Assembly (NCBI RefSeq): GCF_002205165.1
Contig: NZ_NIVS01000003.1
Coordinates: 62,001-126,000 of the forward strand
Direction: 5' to 3'
From: Stenotrophomonas maltophilia
GTDB taxonomy: Bacteria; Pseudomonadota; Gammaproteobacteria; Xanthomonadales; Xanthomonadaceae
Length of the DNA: 64,000 nt
Shown piece by piece: positions 45,513-56,329 of this stretch; positions within the stretch are counted from its first letter, which is position 1; every line of letters begins with the position of its first letter. The position numbers and the translations under genes were made by a program. The notes beneath the pieces were generated by a model. That model had not been told where the DNA came from and did not search any database. It was given only the letters and a program-made list of their open reading frames with translations.

Positions 45513-46943
45513 TCAGCCCTCCATCTGCTCCAGTTCCTTGCCCTTGGTCTCCTTGACGAAGCGCAGCACGAAGAACACCGAGATCACCGCCGCGACCGTG
45601 TAGATGCCGTAGGCGCCGGCCAGGCCGATGCTGCCCAGCAGGATCGGGAAGGACACGGTGATGGCGAAGTTGGAGGTCCACTGCGCCGCGCCAGCCACCG
45701 CCAGCCCCGAACCACGGATCTGGTTGGGGAACATCTCGCCCAGCATCACCCACATCACCGGGCCCCAGGACATGTTGAAGAAGATCACGTAGACGTTGGC
45801 CGCCACCAGCGCCAGCACGCCCATGGTGTCAGTGAGCTGAAGCTTCCCGGCGATATCCAGCGAACCGCTGGCGAACGCGACGGTGACCAGTGCCAGCGAG
45901 ACCGCCATGCCGAGCGAGCCGACCCACAACAGCGGCTTGCGGCCGATGCGGTCGATCAGGACCACGGTGATCAGGCAGGCGCCGATACTCAGTGCACCGG
46001 ATAGCACGTTGATCAACAGCGCATCGTTCTCCGAGAAGCCCACGGCCTGCCACAGCACGGCGCCGTAATAGAAGACGACGTTGATGCCGACCAACTGCTG
46101 GAACACCGCCAGGCCGATGCCGATCCAGACGATCGGGCGCAGCTTGCCGGTGGCCTTGCTGATCAGGTCCGAGAAGGTCGGGCGGTGCTGGTCCTGCGCC
46201 AGCGAACCTTCGATCTCGGTGATCTTGGCCTGCGCCTCGGCCGGACCGTACAGGCGGGTCAGCACCGACAGCGCCTGGTCCCGACGCCCTTTGACCACCA
46301 GGAAGCGCGGGCTCTCCGGAATCACCAGCAGCAGGCACAGGAACAGCAGCGAGGGAATGGCCTGCATCCAGAACATCCAGCGCCATGCCGCCTGGCCCAG
46401 CCAGAGTTCCTGGGTGGAGGCCCCGGCCGCCTTGGCCAGCAGGTAGTTGCTGAGGAAGGCGCAGAACAGGCCGCTGATGATCGCGATCTGCTGCACCGTG
46501 GCCAGCCGCCCGCGGTAGCGGGCCGAGGCGACCTCGGCGATATACGCTGGCGACATCACGCTGGCCGCGCCGACGGCGAAACCGCCGATCACCCGGGCGA
46601 TGATGAACACCGTGGAGCTGTGCGCCGCCCCTGCCCCCAGTGCCGAGAACAGGAACATCACCGCGGCGATGATCAATACGCCGCGGCGGCCGAGCCGGTC
46701 GCCGAGGCGACCGGCGAAGAAGGCACCGATCGCGCAGCCGAGCAGCATCGAGGCGACCTCGAAGCCGATCCCGGCCGAGCTGGACTGGAACGTGTCCTTC
46801 AGGCCATCGACAGTGCCGTTGATCACGCCACTGTCGAACCCGAACAGGAAGCCGCCGATGGTGGCCACGCAGCTGATCAGGACGATGAAGCCGGTGTTCT
46901 CGCCGCTGCCGGCGCGGGTACTGCTGAGCGAAGCACTGGACAT
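45513..46943 (-). CDS. xylE: Sugar/proton symporter of the major facilitator superfamily, probably xylose
   Basis: This 476-aa, twelve-helix transporter belongs to the XylE/GalP/GLUT sugar porter family. It shows the paired motifs GRLGDRLGRR and DRIGRKPLL, PESPRFLV after helix 6, and PETKG-like VKETKGKE at the C-terminus. It is the last gene of a unit with xylose isomerase and xylulokinase, so D-xylose uptake is the natural assignment. Other pentoses or glucose cannot be excluded from sequence. Confidence 0.9.
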   Translation of the reverse strand: MSSASLSSTRAGSGENTGFIVLISCVATIGGFLFGFDSGVINGTVDGLKDTFQSSSAGIGFEVASMLLGCAIGAFFAGRLGDRLGRRGVLIIAAVMFLFSALGAGAAHSSTVFIIARVIGGFAVGAASVMSPAYIAEVASARYRGRLATVQQIAIISGLFCAFLSNYLLAKAAGASTQELWLGQAAWRWMFWMQAIPSLLFLCLLLVIPESPRFLVVKGRRDQALSVLTRLYGPAEAQAKITEIEGSLAQDQHRPTFSDLISKATGKLRPIVWIGIGLAVFQQLVGINVVFYYGAVLWQAVGFSENDALLINVLSGALSIGACLITVVLIDRIGRKPLLWVGSLGMAVSLALVTVAFASGSLDIAGKLQLTDTMGVLALVAANVYVIFFNMSWGPVMWVMLGEMFPNQIRGSGLAVAGAAQWTSNFAITVSFPILLGSIGLAGAYGIYTVAAVISVFFVLRFVKETKGKELEQMEG

Positions 46944-46974
46944 GGAGATACCTGGGTCGGAAGGGGACGGCGGG

Positions 46975-48315
46975 TCAGCGCAACAGGTACTGATTGATCA
47001 GGTTCTCATACCTTTCCTGGTGGCCGCTGCGCTGCTGCGGCTCGCCCTGGGCCAGGGCCAGACTGCGCAATGCGTCCAGGCTGCTGCGGCCGGCGGCGAA
47101 ATCGGCCCCGGCGCCGCGCTCGAAACTGGCGTAGCGGTCCCGTCGCCAGCCCTCCAGCGGGGAGTTCGCGATCAGGGCATGCGCCACTTCCAGCCCGCGC
47201 GCGAACGCATCCATGCCGCCGATGTGCGCCTCGAACAGATCTTCCGGCGCAGACGACTCGCGGCGCACCTTGGCGTCGAAGTTGAGCCCGCCCGGGGCCA
47301 GGCCACCCTGGCGCAGCACCACCAGCATCGCCCCGACGGTGTCGTACAGATCGGTCGGGAACTGATCGGTGTCCCAGCCGTTCTGGGGGTTGCCGCGGTT
47401 GGCATCGATGCTGCCCAGCAGGCCGGCATCCGAAGCGACCTGCAGGTCATGCGCGAAGGTGTGCCCGGACAGCGTGGCGTGGTTGGCCTCGATGTTGAGC
47501 TTGAAGTCTTTGTCCAGGCCGTGATCGCGCAGGAAACCGACCACCGTGGCGCTGTCGAAATCGTACTGGTGGTTCATCGGCTCCATCGGCTTGGGCTCGA
47601 TCAGGAAGGTGCCGGTGAAGCCGATGCTGCGCCCATGGTCGCGGGCCAGCGTGAGGAAGCGCGCCATGTTGTCCTTCTCGCGCTTCATGTCGGTGTTGTA
47701 CAGGCAGGCATAGCCCTCGCGGCCGCCCCAGAACACGTAGTTCTCACCGCCCAGGGCCACCGTGGCCTCCAGCGCGGCCTTGACCTGCACCGCGGCGCGG
47801 GCGACCACGGCGAAGTCCGGATTGGTCGAGGCACCGTTCATGTAGCGCGGGTGCGAGAACAGGTTGGCGGTGCCCCACAGCAGCTTGACCCCGGTCGCCT
47901 TCTGGCGCTCGCCGGCGATGCCGACCATGTGCTGCAGATTGGCCTCGTACTCGGCGATGTCGTCGGCGTCCGGTGCCAGATCGATGTCATGGAAGCAGTA
48001 GTACGGCACGCCGAGTTTGGTGATGAACTCGAACGCGGCATCGGCCTTGGCCTCGGCACGTGCCAGCGGCGTAGCGCCGGCATCCCACGGATGGACGCGG
48101 GTACCCGGGCCGAACGGATCGTGGCCGGTCGCGCAGAAGCTGTGCCAGTACGCCACCGCGAAGCGCAGGTGCTCGGCCATGGTCTTGCCGCCCACGCGCT
48201 TGTCCGCGTCGTAGACCTTGTAGGCCAGCGGATTGTCCGAGCCACGTCCCTCGAACGGGATGCGGCCGATGCCGGGGAAGTACTCCTGCGCGCCGATGTA
48301 AACGGAGGTGCTCAT
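46975..48315 (-). CDS. xylA: Xylose isomerase
   Basis: XylA converts D-xylose to D-xylulose. The 446-aa class II enzyme has the catalytic pair H109/D112 in FHDIDLAPD, the WGGREGY metal-site segment, and the [15 protein letters not shown] and [11 protein letters not shown] regions binding two divalent metals. It overlaps the xylB stop by 4 nt and precedes the transporter by 31 bp. Confidence 0.98.
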   Translation of the reverse strand: MSTSVYIGAQEYFPGIGRIPFEGRGSDNPLAYKVYDADKRVGGKTMAEHLRFAVAYWHSFCATGHDPFGPGTRVHPWDAGATPLARAEAKADAAFEFITKLGVPYYCFHDIDLAPDADDIAEYEANLQHMVGIAGERQKATGVKLLWGTANLFSHPRYMNGASTNPDFAVVARAAVQVKAALEATVALGGENYVFWGGREGYACLYNTDMKREKDNMARFLTLARDHGRSIGFTGTFLIEPKPMEPMNHQYDFDSATVVGFLRDHGLDKDFKLNIEANHATLSGHTFAHDLQVASDAGLLGSIDANRGNPQNGWDTDQFPTDLYDTVGAMLVVLRQGGLAPGGLNFDAKVRRESSAPEDLFEAHIGGMDAFARGLEVAHALIANSPLEGWRRDRYASFERGAGADFAAGRSSLDALRSLALAQGEPQQRSGHQERYENLINQYLLR

Positions 48316-49835
48316 TGCTCGGATCCTTGCGGTGGTGACGGGTCGGTACGCAGCAGCGGACCCACCTCGGAAAGATGGTGGAGGAAACGGCGGTACTGTT
48401 CTGCGTAGCGCGGCACAGTGCGCGGATCCGGGGTGGCCGACAGCGCGTCATCAAAGCGCACGTGTGCATCGACCGTTGCCGCGAGACTGTCGCTTCCGCC
48501 CTGCCCGCGCTGCGCGGCCCACAGCGCCTGCAGCGCCGCGCCGAACGCCGCGCCTTCGGCCTGGGTGGGCACCTTGACCGGCAGATCGAACACATCGGCG
48601 ATCAGTTGCCGCCACGCCGCGCTGTTGCTGCCGCCGCCAGTGAGCAGCACAGTGTCGAAGGACAGGCCCGCGCCGGTGAAGGCGTCGTAGCCGTTGCGCA
48701 GGCTGTAGGTAGCGCCTTCCATCGCGGCGCGATAGAAATGCGCCGGCGTGGTGTTGTGCAGGTCCATGCCATGCAGGCAGGCACGCGCGTTGGGCAGGTC
48801 CGGGGTGCGCTCGCCGTTGAAGTACGGCAGCATCACCAGCCCGCCTGCACCGGGATCGGTCTGCGCCATCAGCACCTCACCACCGCCACGGGGAATGTTG
48901 AACAGCGCCGCCATCCGCTCGGTGGCGACGGTGCAGTTCATGGTGCAGATCAGCGGCAGCCAACCGCCGCTGGAGGAGCAGAACGCAGCCCAGCGCCCGT
49001 CGTCGTCGACCACCGGGTGATCGGCATATGCGAACAGCGTGCCGGACGTGCCCAGGCTCATGGTCAGCCGCCCGGCGGCCACGTTCCCGGTGCCCAGCGC
49101 GGCCATCATGTTGTCGCCACCGCCCGTGGAGACCTGCACGTCGGGCGGCAGGTCCAGCAGTGCGGCGATCGTCGGCGCCAGCGTGAACGTGGTTTCCAGT
49201 GGCACCAGCGGTGGCAGCAATGCGAGCAGATCGCGCTGCGGGTCGATCGCCTGCAGCAGTTCGGGCGACCAGCGCCGGTGGCGCACGTCCAGCCAGCCGG
49301 TGCCGGACGCATCACCGTACTCGGCGTAACGCTGCCCGGTCAGCCAGAAGTTGATGTAGTCGTGCGGCAGCAGGATGCCGTCCAGTTCCGCATAGGCCTG
49401 CGCACGATGGCGGCGCGTCCACGGCAGCTTGGAAGCGGTGTAACCGGCGAGGATGGGATTGCCGGCCAGTGCGATGCACGCGGCAGCACCCCCCACCGCC
49501 GCCATGATCGGCTCGCAATCGGCCGCGGTACTGGTATCGCACCACAGCTTCACCGGCGCGATCACCTCGCCGCGTGCGTTGATCGGCACGAAACCATGCT
49601 GCTGGCCGGACACGCCGATGGCACGAATGCGGCTGCGCAGCGACGGGCTGAGTTCGGCAAAGCACGCCACAATGCCGTCGATCCACCAGCGCGCGTCCTG
49701 CTCGCGGGTGCCATCGTCCCGGCTGACCAACTGCATCGGTCGCGCCGCCGTGGCCACTACCTCGCCCAGCGCCGGGTCATAGGCGAGCAGCTTCACGCTC
49801 TGGGTGCCGACATCCAGGCCCACATACAGACTCAT
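48312..49835 (-). CDS. xylB: Xylulokinase
   Basis: XylB phosphorylates D-xylulose to xylulose 5-phosphate for the pentose phosphate pathway. The 507-aa FGGY kinase has the N-terminal phosphate loop LDVGTQSVK (7-15), [10 protein letters not shown], and [18 protein letters not shown] 49835 gives the family N-terminus. It is first in the xylB-xylA-xylE unit. Confidence 0.96.
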   Translation of the reverse strand: MSLYVGLDVGTQSVKLLAYDPALGEVVATAARPMQLVSRDDGTREQDARWWIDGIVACFAELSPSLRSRIRAIGVSGQQHGFVPINARGEVIAPVKLWCDTSTAADCEPIMAAVGGAAACIALAGNPILAGYTASKLPWTRRHRAQAYAELDGILLPHDYINFWLTGQRYAEYGDASGTGWLDVRHRRWSPELLQAIDPQRDLLALLPPLVPLETTFTLAPTIAALLDLPPDVQVSTGGGDNMMAALGTGNVAAGRLTMSLGTSGTLFAYADHPVVDDDGRWAAFCSSSGGWLPLICTMNCTVATERMAALFNIPRGGGEVLMAQTDPGAGGLVMLPYFNGERTPDLPNARACLHGMDLHNTTPAHFYRAAMEGATYSLRNGYDAFTGAGLSFDTVLLTGGGSNSAAWRQLIADVFDLPVKVPTQAEGAAFGAALQALWAAQRGQGGSDSLAATVDAHVRFDDALSATPDPRTVPRYAEQYRRFLHHLSEVGPLLRTDPSPPQGSEQ

Positions 49836-50056
49836 TGCCCGCGCTCCCTGCCGCACCGGGGTAGCGCCGCCTCGACCACTTCCGCCTGACCCATCGCCGC
49901 TCCTGATTGTCTACCGGTGGTCATCATCTTGGCCCGGGCATCCAAGGCGGTGCAATCGTGCAGTGCGGCATTACCACCCTCCTGCGGCCAGCGCACGCCG
50001 CATTGATCGGCTGGCTGGCACACTGCAACGCCCCTGCTGTTGCGAGTACCTGCCCC

Positions 50057-50989
50057 ATGCCCGATGCCGTTGCCGCCCCGTCCTCTGCGGTTACTGACGT
50101 TCCCCTGCTGGTCGACAGCCGCTGCACCCACGGCGAAGGCGCCCTCTGGTCGGCACAGCGGCACTGCCTGTTCTGGGTGGATATCAGTGAGCGCCGGTTG
50201 TGGCAGTACCGGCCTGCCGATGCCATGCATCGAAGCTGGCTGCTGCCGGACCGCCCCGGCTGCCTGGCCGAAGGCGACGATGGCCGCCTGCTGATCGCAC
50301 TGGCCAACTCATTGCAGCGCCTGGACATCGACCGCGACGGTGATGCCGCGGCGCCGCCGCTGGAATGGCTGGCCGACGTGCAGCCCGATGTGGCGGAGAC
50401 GCGCAGCAATGACGGCCGCACCGATCGCGCCGGCAACCTGGTGTTCGGCACCATGAGCGAGGATCCTGCGCGTGCGCCGCTCGGCCGTTACTACCAGTTT
50501 TCGATGCGGCACGGCCTGCGCGAACTGAATCTGCCGCCGGTCGTCATCCCCAATGCGATCTGTTTCAGCCCGGACGGCGCCACGATGTATTTCTGCGATT
50601 CGGTGCGCCCTGCGCTGTGGTGCTGCGACTACGATGCCGAGCGCGCGCACTGCGGGCCGCCACGGCTGTTCGCTGCCCTGCCCGATCCGCACTGGGAGCC
50701 GGATGGGGCCATCGTCGATGCCGAAGGCGGCGTGTGGAATGCGCAGTGGCGCGCTTCGCGCGTGGTGCGTTATCGACCCGACGGGCAGGTCGATCGGGTG
50801 GTCCTGCTGCCGGTGCGCAATCCGACCTGCGTTGCGCTGGGCGGGGCTGGAATGCGGCAGCTGATGATCACCAGTTCCCGGCTGGATCACACCGACGGGC
50901 AACTGGCGGCCAGCCCGCACGCCGGCGGCGTATTTGCGCTGGAGACCGGCATCGCTGGCCTGCCCGAGCATCCTTTCCGCTGGGCCTGA
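50057..50989 (+). CDS. SMP-30/gluconolactonase-family sugar lactonase
   Basis: This 310-aa six-bladed beta-propeller belongs to the SMP-30/LRE family. Metal-site residues are visible as E27 in HGEGALW, the Asn in IPNAICFSPDG and the Asp in EPDGAIVDAEGG. These enzymes hydrolyse aldonolactones. Divergent placement beside the xylose operon suggests xylonolactone or arabinonolactone as substrate. That would imply a parallel oxidative pentose route, but no xylose dehydrogenase is in the window. ATG 50057 is chosen on the domain boundary; longer starts reach 49907. Confidence 0.85.
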   Translation: MPDAVAAPSSAVTDVPLLVDSRCTHGEGALWSAQRHCLFWVDISERRLWQYRPADAMHRSWLLPDRPGCLAEGDDGRLLIALANSLQRLDIDRDGDAAAPPLEWLADVQPDVAETRSNDGRTDRAGNLVFGTMSEDPARAPLGRYYQFSMRHGLRELNLPPVVIPNAICFSPDGATMYFCDSVRPALWCCDYDAERAHCGPPRLFAALPDPHWEPDGAIVDAEGGVWNAQWRASRVVRYRPDGQVDRVVLLPVRNPTCVALGGAGMRQLMITSSRLDHTDGQLAASPHAGGVFALETGIAGLPEHPFRWA

Positions 50990-51094
50990 GCCTTGTGCCA
51001 GCGGCATTTCGGGGTTCCAGACACGATCCGACTCCGCGCCGCGGACCAACCTGTTCTAGAATTGTCCGGCTTACTGTCGGATTCAGATCCAGCC

Positions 51095-51418
51095 ATGCCT
51101 TTTGTCGTCACCGAAAACTGCATCAAGTGCAAACACACCGATTGCGTGGAAGTGTGCCCCGTGGATTGCTTCCATGAAGGCCCCAACTTCCTGGTGATCG
51201 ACCCGGACGAGTGCATCGATTGCACCTTGTGCGAGCCGGAGTGCCCGGTCAACGCGATCTTCCCCGAAGATGACGTGCCCGCCGGCCAGGAAGTGTTCGT
51301 CGCCCTCAATGCCGAGCTGGCCCAGGCCTGGCCGGTGCTGACCGTGCGCAAGGACCCGCCCGCCGACGCCGGCGAATGGGACGGCAAACCGGACAAGCTG
51401 AAACTGCTGGAACGCTGA
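51095..51418 (+). CDS. fdxA: Seven-iron ferredoxin FdxA
   Basis: This 107-aa ferredoxin carries one [3Fe-4S] and one [4Fe-4S] cluster. The ligands are C9, C17 and C50 for the first, and C21, C40, C43 and C46 for the second. The Azotobacter FdI-type C-terminal extension (about 60-107) is present. It stands alone and ends at a strong terminator. Its redox partner is unknown here. Confidence 0.96.
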   Translation: MPFVVTENCIKCKHTDCVEVCPVDCFHEGPNFLVIDPDECIDCTLCEPECPVNAIFPEDDVPAGQEVFVALNAELAQAWPVLTVRKDPPADAGEWDGKPDKLKLLER

Positions 51419-51440
51419 GCCTGCGGGTTCGGGCGGCAAC

Positions 51441-51473
51441 GAAAAAGGGCGCCAAAGGCGCCCTTTTCGTTTC
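51441..51473 (+). terminator. Bidirectional terminator after fdxA
   Basis: AAAAGGGCGCC-AAA-GGCGCCCTTTT is followed by T-rich sequence. The AAAA/TTTT on both sides lets it work for either strand, between fdxA and the converging lipoprotein gene. Confidence 0.92.
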
Positions 51474-51589
51474 CCGGACACGCCGTGTCCGGTCGTGCCG
51501 GCCGGCTGCGCTGCGATGCCACCCAGGTCGGACCCGGACGGCACGCGGCGCGCCTGCCCGGCCAGCGGCCGGGCCTGCCGCTGGCGCTT

Positions 51590-52114
51590 TTACGGCGCCA
51601 GCTTCGCCTTCAGCTCACCCAGCAGCTTGGTCGGCGCTGCGGCGGTGGCCGGCAGGCCACGCGGATCCACGGCCGACACATAGGCGCCGGCATCGACGGC
51701 CACCACGCGGACCAGGAAGTCACTGCCTTCGAAGGCCACGTCATAGGAACCCAGCAGCTGCGCCTTGCTGGCGATCTTCACGCCTTCAACAGTTTCCAGC
51801 GCGGTGCCGACCTTGGCGAACACTTCTTCCTTGGTGCCCGGCACGGTGAAGCCGGCGTTGTTGGCGGCCGCCTGGTTCGAGGCCGGGGCCGGACGCGAGG
51901 CCTGCGAGGCCAGCGAGGAGCTGGTGGCGGCGGTAGCGGCGGCCTGACCGGCCGGGACGTTCAGATCCGGCGGCACTTCCAGCGGGCGCACTTCCGGGGC
52001 CAGGGCATAGTCGCCCTTGGCACCACGCTTGAAGCAGCCGGTGGTGCCGATGAGGGTCGCGGTTGCCAGGACCGCAAAAGACAGGACGCGGAAGGCGGAA
52101 ACGGATTGACGCAT
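51590..52114 (-). CDS. BamC-like outer-membrane lipoprotein
   Basis: This 174-aa lipoprotein has C27 as the acylated residue (TTGC). The mature N-terminus has a basic start, then PLEVPPDLNVP, which resembles the conserved unstructured N-terminal segment of BamC. An Ala/Ser-rich linker and one alpha/beta domain follow. It lies 26 bp downstream of dapA, exactly where E. coli has bamC (nlpB). At 174 aa it is about half the length of E. coli BamC, with one C-terminal domain instead of two. The BamC assignment is therefore by position and N-terminal motif. Confidence 0.7.
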   Translation of the reverse strand: MRQSVSAFRVLSFAVLATATLIGTTGCFKRGAKGDYALAPEVRPLEVPPDLNVPAGQAAATAATSSSLASQASRPAPASNQAAANNAGFTVPGTKEEVFAKVGTALETVEGVKIASKAQLLGSYDVAFEGSDFLVRVVAVDAGAYVSAVDPRGLPATAAAPTKLLGELKAKLAP

Positions 52115-52140
52115 GGGAATCTCCTGAGTGACCACTGCGA

Positions 52141-53040
52141 TCAGTGGTTGGATAGTGCTTCCAGCGCACCGATATCGGTGGCCAGGTGTTCGGCAGCGGC
52201 GTGGTGGGCCGCGGACAGGGGCAGCAGCGGCAGGCGCAGGCCGTCACCAATGCCGATCCGGCGCAGCAGGTCCTTCACCGGGATCGGGTTGGACTCCACG
52301 CCGCAGAATTCATGGAAGGGCTCCAGACGGGCATCCCACGATTCGGTCGCCTCGCGCTCACCGGCTGCAGCCAGGTCGCACATCCGGCGATAAGCCCCCG
52401 GCAGCGCGTTTGAGCCCACCGAGATCAGGCCATCCACGCCGGACAGGATCGAGCGTGCCGCCGTACCGTCGTCACCGCTGAGGATGGCGAAGTCCGGCGA
52501 ACGCAGGGCCAGCAGCGCATGCACGCGGCCGATATCGCCCACCGCTTCCTTGATGCCGACGATGTTCGGGTGGCTGGCCAGCTCGGCCACGGTCTCGGGC
52601 AGCATGTCGCAGCCGGTGCGGCCGGGCACGTTGTACAGGATGACCGGCAGGCCGCCCTGGTCGGCCACCGCGCGGTAATGCGCGATCAGGCCAGCCTGGG
52701 TGGGGCGCACGTACGGCGGGGTCACCACCAGCGCGTGGGTGGCGCCATTGGCGGCCGCCCGGCGGGTCTGCTCGATGGTTTTGGCCGTCCCGGACAGGCC
52801 GGTGCCGGCCAGCACCGGGATGCGCCCGGCGACGGTTTTGACCGCACTGCGCAGCAACTGGTCGTATTCGTCGTCGGACAGGGCCGCGGCTTCACCGGTC
52901 GAACCGGCCACCACCACCCCGTGAACACCACCCTCCAGTTGCAGATGCAGCAGGCGCTGCCAACCGTCGGGATCCAATGCGCCGTTCGCCTGGAAGGGCG
53001 TCGCCAGCGCGGTGATGAGACCGGAAAGGGACAAGGACAT
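52141..53040 (-). CDS. dapA: 4-hydroxy-tetrahydrodipicolinate synthase
   Basis: DapA condenses pyruvate with aspartate semialdehyde in lysine and diaminopimelate synthesis. The 299-aa barrel has Schiff-base K164 in GIKEAVGD, Y136 and R141 in YNVPGRTG, and GSTGE (46-50). ATG 53040 matches the family start. Divergent gcvR and downstream bamC-like gene reproduce the E. coli neighbourhood. Confidence 0.97.
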   Translation of the reverse strand: MSLSLSGLITALATPFQANGALDPDGWQRLLHLQLEGGVHGVVVAGSTGEAAALSDDEYDQLLRSAVKTVAGRIPVLAGTGLSGTAKTIEQTRRAAANGATHALVVTPPYVRPTQAGLIAHYRAVADQGGLPVILYNVPGRTGCDMLPETVAELASHPNIVGIKEAVGDIGRVHALLALRSPDFAILSGDDGTAARSILSGVDGLISVGSNALPGAYRRMCDLAAAGEREATESWDARLEPFHEFCGVESNPIPVKDLLRRIGIGDGLRLPLLPLSAAHHAAAEHLATDIGALEALSNH

Positions 53041-53198
53041 CGTGCTCGGAAGAAAGGGGGCACCGTGCCTGCGTAAACGCCGGCCAGATGTACGTTGCAT
53101 GTTACTTGCGGGTCGAAAGCGCGGGCAAGTATGCTGGACTCCGGCGAACGTGCCGTCGTCCGGCCGTTCAGACTCACCTTGCATCACCCGGAACCATC

Positions 53199-53759
53199 TT
53201 GACCGACACCACGCCGCGGCCTGCGCCGACCGAAAACCACCTCCTGATCAACGCCTATACGACGCATCCGGAGTCCCCCCTGCTGCCTGTGACCCGGCGT
53301 ATCGCCGATAGTGGCTGCAATCTGGTCGATGCCCGCCTGGCCACGGTCGGGCGCGACGTGTCCGTCACCGCCCTGGCCACCGGCTCGTGGGACTCGGTGG
53401 CCAAGCTGGAGGCGATGCTGACCCGGCTCGAGCGCGAGGAAGGCCTGAAGCTGGTCTGGTACCGCACCGGCGCCAAGCAGGCGCAGTCCAACCTGCTGCC
53501 CTACATCGTGGAAGTGATTGCCGCCGACAAGCCGGGGATCCTGTTCCAGCTGGCCGATTTCTTCGACCGCCAGGGCATCACCATCGAAAACCTGCAGAGC
53601 ACGCGTTACCGCGCGATGCAGACCGGTGCGGAAATGTTCTCCGCGCAGGTCACGATCGGTGTGCCGGCCAACATGCACATCGCCGCGCTGCGCGATGATT
53701 TCCTCGAGTTCTGCGATCACCTCAACCTCGATGCGATCATGGACCCGATGAAATTCTGA
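53199..53759 (+). CDS. gcvR: GcvR-like ACT-domain regulator
   Basis: This 186-aa protein contains two ACT domains (about 15-85 and 95-175). The second begins [21 protein letters not shown], a typical ACT strand and loop. GcvR binds GcvA and represses glycine cleavage in E. coli. The TTG at 53199 fits the domain layout; no upstream ATG has support. Position between dapA and bcp is the same as in E. coli. No gcvA is nearby. Confidence 0.85.
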   Translation: MTDTTPRPAPTENHLLINAYTTHPESPLLPVTRRIADSGCNLVDARLATVGRDVSVTALATGSWDSVAKLEAMLTRLEREEGLKLVWYRTGAKQAQSNLLPYIVEVIAADKPGILFQLADFFDRQGITIENLQSTRYRAMQTGAEMFSAQVTIGVPANMHIAALRDDFLEFCDHLNLDAIMDPMKF

Positions 53760-53837
53760 TGTTTCGCGCGCTCGTCACGGGCGCGCGGGGTTTCATGCAG
53801 TTGTAGTAGATCTACCCCAGGATCCGGAAAGGAACCC

Positions 53838-54317
53838 ATGAACGACGGCGACACCCTGGACAGCACCACCCTCGCACTGCCGCTGGCGTTGTCCGGCGGC
53901 GAGACCACCACCCTCGGCGATCTGGCCGGCCAGTGGCTGGTGCTGTACTTCTACCCCAAAGACAGCACCCCGGGCTGCACCACCGAGGGCATCGATTTCA
54001 ACGCACTGCTCCCGCAGTTCACCAACGCCGGCGCCCGAGTCTTCGGCGTTTCCCGCGATTCGGTCAAATCCCACGACAACTTCTGCGCCAAGCAGGGCTT
54101 CGCCTTCCCGCTGATCAGCGATGGCGATGAAGCGCTGTGCACCGCGTTCGACGTGATCAAGCTGAAGAACATGTACGGCAAGCAGGTGCGTGGCATCGAG
54201 CGCAGCACCTTCCTCATTTCGCCGGACAGTCGTATCGTGCAGGCGTGGCGCAAGGTCAAAGTGGCCGGCCACGCAGACACCGTCCTTGAAGCCCTGAAGG
54301 CCGCGAAAACCCAGTGA
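53838..54317 (+). CDS. bcp: Thioredoxin-dependent peroxiredoxin (Bcp/PrxQ)
   Basis: Bcp reduces hydroperoxides using thioredoxin. The 159-aa protein has peroxidatic C47 in PGCTTE. The resolving Cys of E. coli Bcp five residues later is missing; instead C83 in NFCAKQG is the likely resolving partner. That C47/C83 pairing is the one described for Xylella fastidiosa PrxQ, a relative. Confidence 0.95.
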   Translation: MNDGDTLDSTTLALPLALSGGETTTLGDLAGQWLVLYFYPKDSTPGCTTEGIDFNALLPQFTNAGARVFGVSRDSVKSHDNFCAKQGFAFPLISDGDEALCTAFDVIKLKNMYGKQVRGIERSTFLISPDSRIVQAWRKVKVAGHADTVLEALKAAKTQ

Positions 54318-54398
54318 TCACCCCGGCACCCCCAATGGCCATCACCCTGCCCCGCAGGTCGTGATGGCTTGTCCCTGTTCTGCCACCAGGAATTGACG

Positions 54399-55796
54399 AT
54401 GACCCGAGGCAAGCGCATCTACGTACTGGATACCAACGTGCTCATGCACGATCCGACCGCGCTATTCAAGTTCGAGGAGCATGATGTCTACCTGCCGATG
54501 CAGGTGATCGAAGAGCTGGACAACGGCAAGAAGGGCACCACCGAGGCGAGCCGCAACGCGCGCCAGGTCAGCCGTTTCCTCAATGAGCTGGTGCAGGCCT
54601 CGGGCCTGGACAACCTGGCCGATGGCATTCCGCTGCAGCGGCCGAACGGGCTGCAGCTGCGCGGCAAGCAGAGCGTGGGCCTGCTGCGTTTCCAGACCAG
54701 CCACTTCGAGGCCGGCAAGAGCTTCGGTGCGGTGATTCCGGACAATGCCATCCTCGGGGCGATCCTGGCCCTCAAGGAACAGGTGCCCGAGATCCCGGTG
54801 GTGTTCGTCTCCAAGGACATCAACCTGCGGATCAAGGCGGCGATCGCCGGCATCGTGTCCGAGGATTACGAAAACGACCGCGCGCTCGACGATTTCAGCC
54901 TGCTCTACACCGGTGCCACCGAGCTGCCGGAAGACTTCTGGAAGAAGCACACCGACAACCTGCGCAGCTGGAGCGACAAGGGCCGCACCAGTTACGAAAT
55001 CATCGCCAGCGAAGACGAGAACTGGCATCCCAACCAGTACGCCTACCTGCCCGGCGATGATGAAGTCGAACTGCGCGTGGCCAAGGTGGACGGCGACAGG
55101 ATCACGTTGTCGCTGGTCAACGATTTCCGCCACGGCAGCCATGCGGTGTGGGGCATCAGCGCGCGCAACCGCGAGCAGAACTTCGCGCTCAACGCCTTGA
55201 TGGACCCGGAGATCGATTTCGTCACCCTGCTCGGCACCGCCGGCACCGGCAAGACGCTGCTCGCGCTGGCCGCCGGCCTGGCCCAGACCATGGACCAGCA
55301 GCGCTACCGCGAGATCATCATGACCCGCGCGACGGTCAGCGTCGGCGAGGATATCGGCTTCCTGCCCGGCACCGAGGAAGAAAAGATGACGCCGTGGATG
55401 GGCGCACTGACCGACAACCTGGAAGTGCTCACGCATACCCAGGAAGGCGGCGCATGGGGACGCGCGGCAACCAACGACCTGATCGCCAGCCGGATCAAGA
55501 TCCGCTCGCTCAACTTCATGCGCGGGCGCACGTTCCTGTCGCGCTATCTGATCCTGGATGAAGCACAGAACCTCACCCCCAAGCAGATGAAGACCCTGAT
55601 CACCCGTGCCGGCCCCGGCACCAAGATCGTCTGCCTGGGCAACGTGGAACAGATCGATACCCCGTACCTGACCGAGACCACCTCGGGCCTGACCTACGCG
55701 GTGGACCGCTTCAAGAACTGGCCGCACAGCGCGCACATCACGCTGCGCCGTGGCGAGCGTTCGCGCCTGGCCGATTACGCTTCGGAGGTATTGTGA
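54399..55796 (+). CDS. phoH: PhoH-family ATPase with N-terminal PIN domain
   Basis: This 465-aa protein fuses a PIN ribonuclease domain (about 1-150; D11 in [11 protein letters not shown] and later D140) to a PhoH ATPase with Walker A GTAGTGKT (279-286) and a LDEAQNL Walker B. This is the PhoH2/YlaK arrangement, reported to act as an RNA helicase and ribonuclease in mycobacteria. The lipoprotein gene that follows starts within its stop codon. Confidence 0.93.
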   Translation: MTRGKRIYVLDTNVLMHDPTALFKFEEHDVYLPMQVIEELDNGKKGTTEASRNARQVSRFLNELVQASGLDNLADGIPLQRPNGLQLRGKQSVGLLRFQTSHFEAGKSFGAVIPDNAILGAILALKEQVPEIPVVFVSKDINLRIKAAIAGIVSEDYENDRALDDFSLLYTGATELPEDFWKKHTDNLRSWSDKGRTSYEIIASEDENWHPNQYAYLPGDDEVELRVAKVDGDRITLSLVNDFRHGSHAVWGISARNREQNFALNALMDPEIDFVTLLGTAGTGKTLLALAAGLAQTMDQQRYREIIMTRATVSVGEDIGFLPGTEEEKMTPWMGALTDNLEVLTHTQEGGAWGRAATNDLIASRIKIRSLNFMRGRTFLSRYLILDEAQNLTPKQMKTLITRAGPGTKIVCLGNVEQIDTPYLTETTSGLTYAVDRFKNWPHSAHITLRRGERSRLADYASEVL

Positions 55797-56299
55797 GCCG
55801 TTCCCTGTCCCGTGCCGTCCTGCCGCTGGCGCTTGCTGCGCTGGCGGCCGCCTGCACGCCCGCCAATACGCGGCCGGGCGCCAGCGTCCCGACCGCGATC
55901 AAGACCGGCCAGTCCTGGGTGGTGACGCGGCCGGTCGTCGCCGCCCAGGTATTGGATACCTGCTCGCGTTCCAGCCCCGGCCGCGAGCCGGGGCGGGTCA
56001 CCGGCTACTGGGCGCCCAGCCGCCAACAGGTCGAACAGCTGGAAGCCCAGCTGCCCTCGCTGGAGGCGCAGGTACCCAAGGCCGCCGATTTCGACCGCCA
56101 GTACGTCGGCATCGAAACGGACGGCCGCCAGCTGATCTATCTCAACGCCTTCCATCTGCCCGACGATGCCGATATCGACCCGGCGCGCGATGCGATCCGG
56201 GTCTGCGATGGCGGCGCACAGTTCTGGGGCGCGGTGTTCGATCCGGCCAGCGGCCGTTTCTCGGATGTGCAGTTCAACGGCCCGCCCGCGGGCCGTTGA
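55793..56299 (+). CDS. Putative lipoprotein, unknown function
   Basis: This 168-aa protein starts at a GTG that overlaps the phoH stop by 4 nt. The signal peptide ends LAAAC, making C21 the lipidated residue. The mature domain has two more cysteines (in DTCSRSS and RVCDGGAQ) that may form a disulfide. I do not recognise the family. Translational coupling to phoH is likely. Confidence 0.7.
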   Translation: MSRSLSRAVLPLALAALAAACTPANTRPGASVPTAIKTGQSWVVTRPVVAAQVLDTCSRSSPGREPGRVTGYWAPSRQQVEQLEAQLPSLEAQVPKAADFDRQYVGIETDGRQLIYLNAFHLPDDADIDPARDAIRVCDGGAQFWGAVFDPASGRFSDVQFNGPPAGR

Positions 56300-56329
56300 T
56301 CGTGCCGTGACCCCGACCACACGCGCCGG

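Noticed and set aside
49836..50056. XylR/LacI-type operator between xylB and the lactonase
   Set aside because: I looked for a near-perfect dyad with a central CG and found none convincing.
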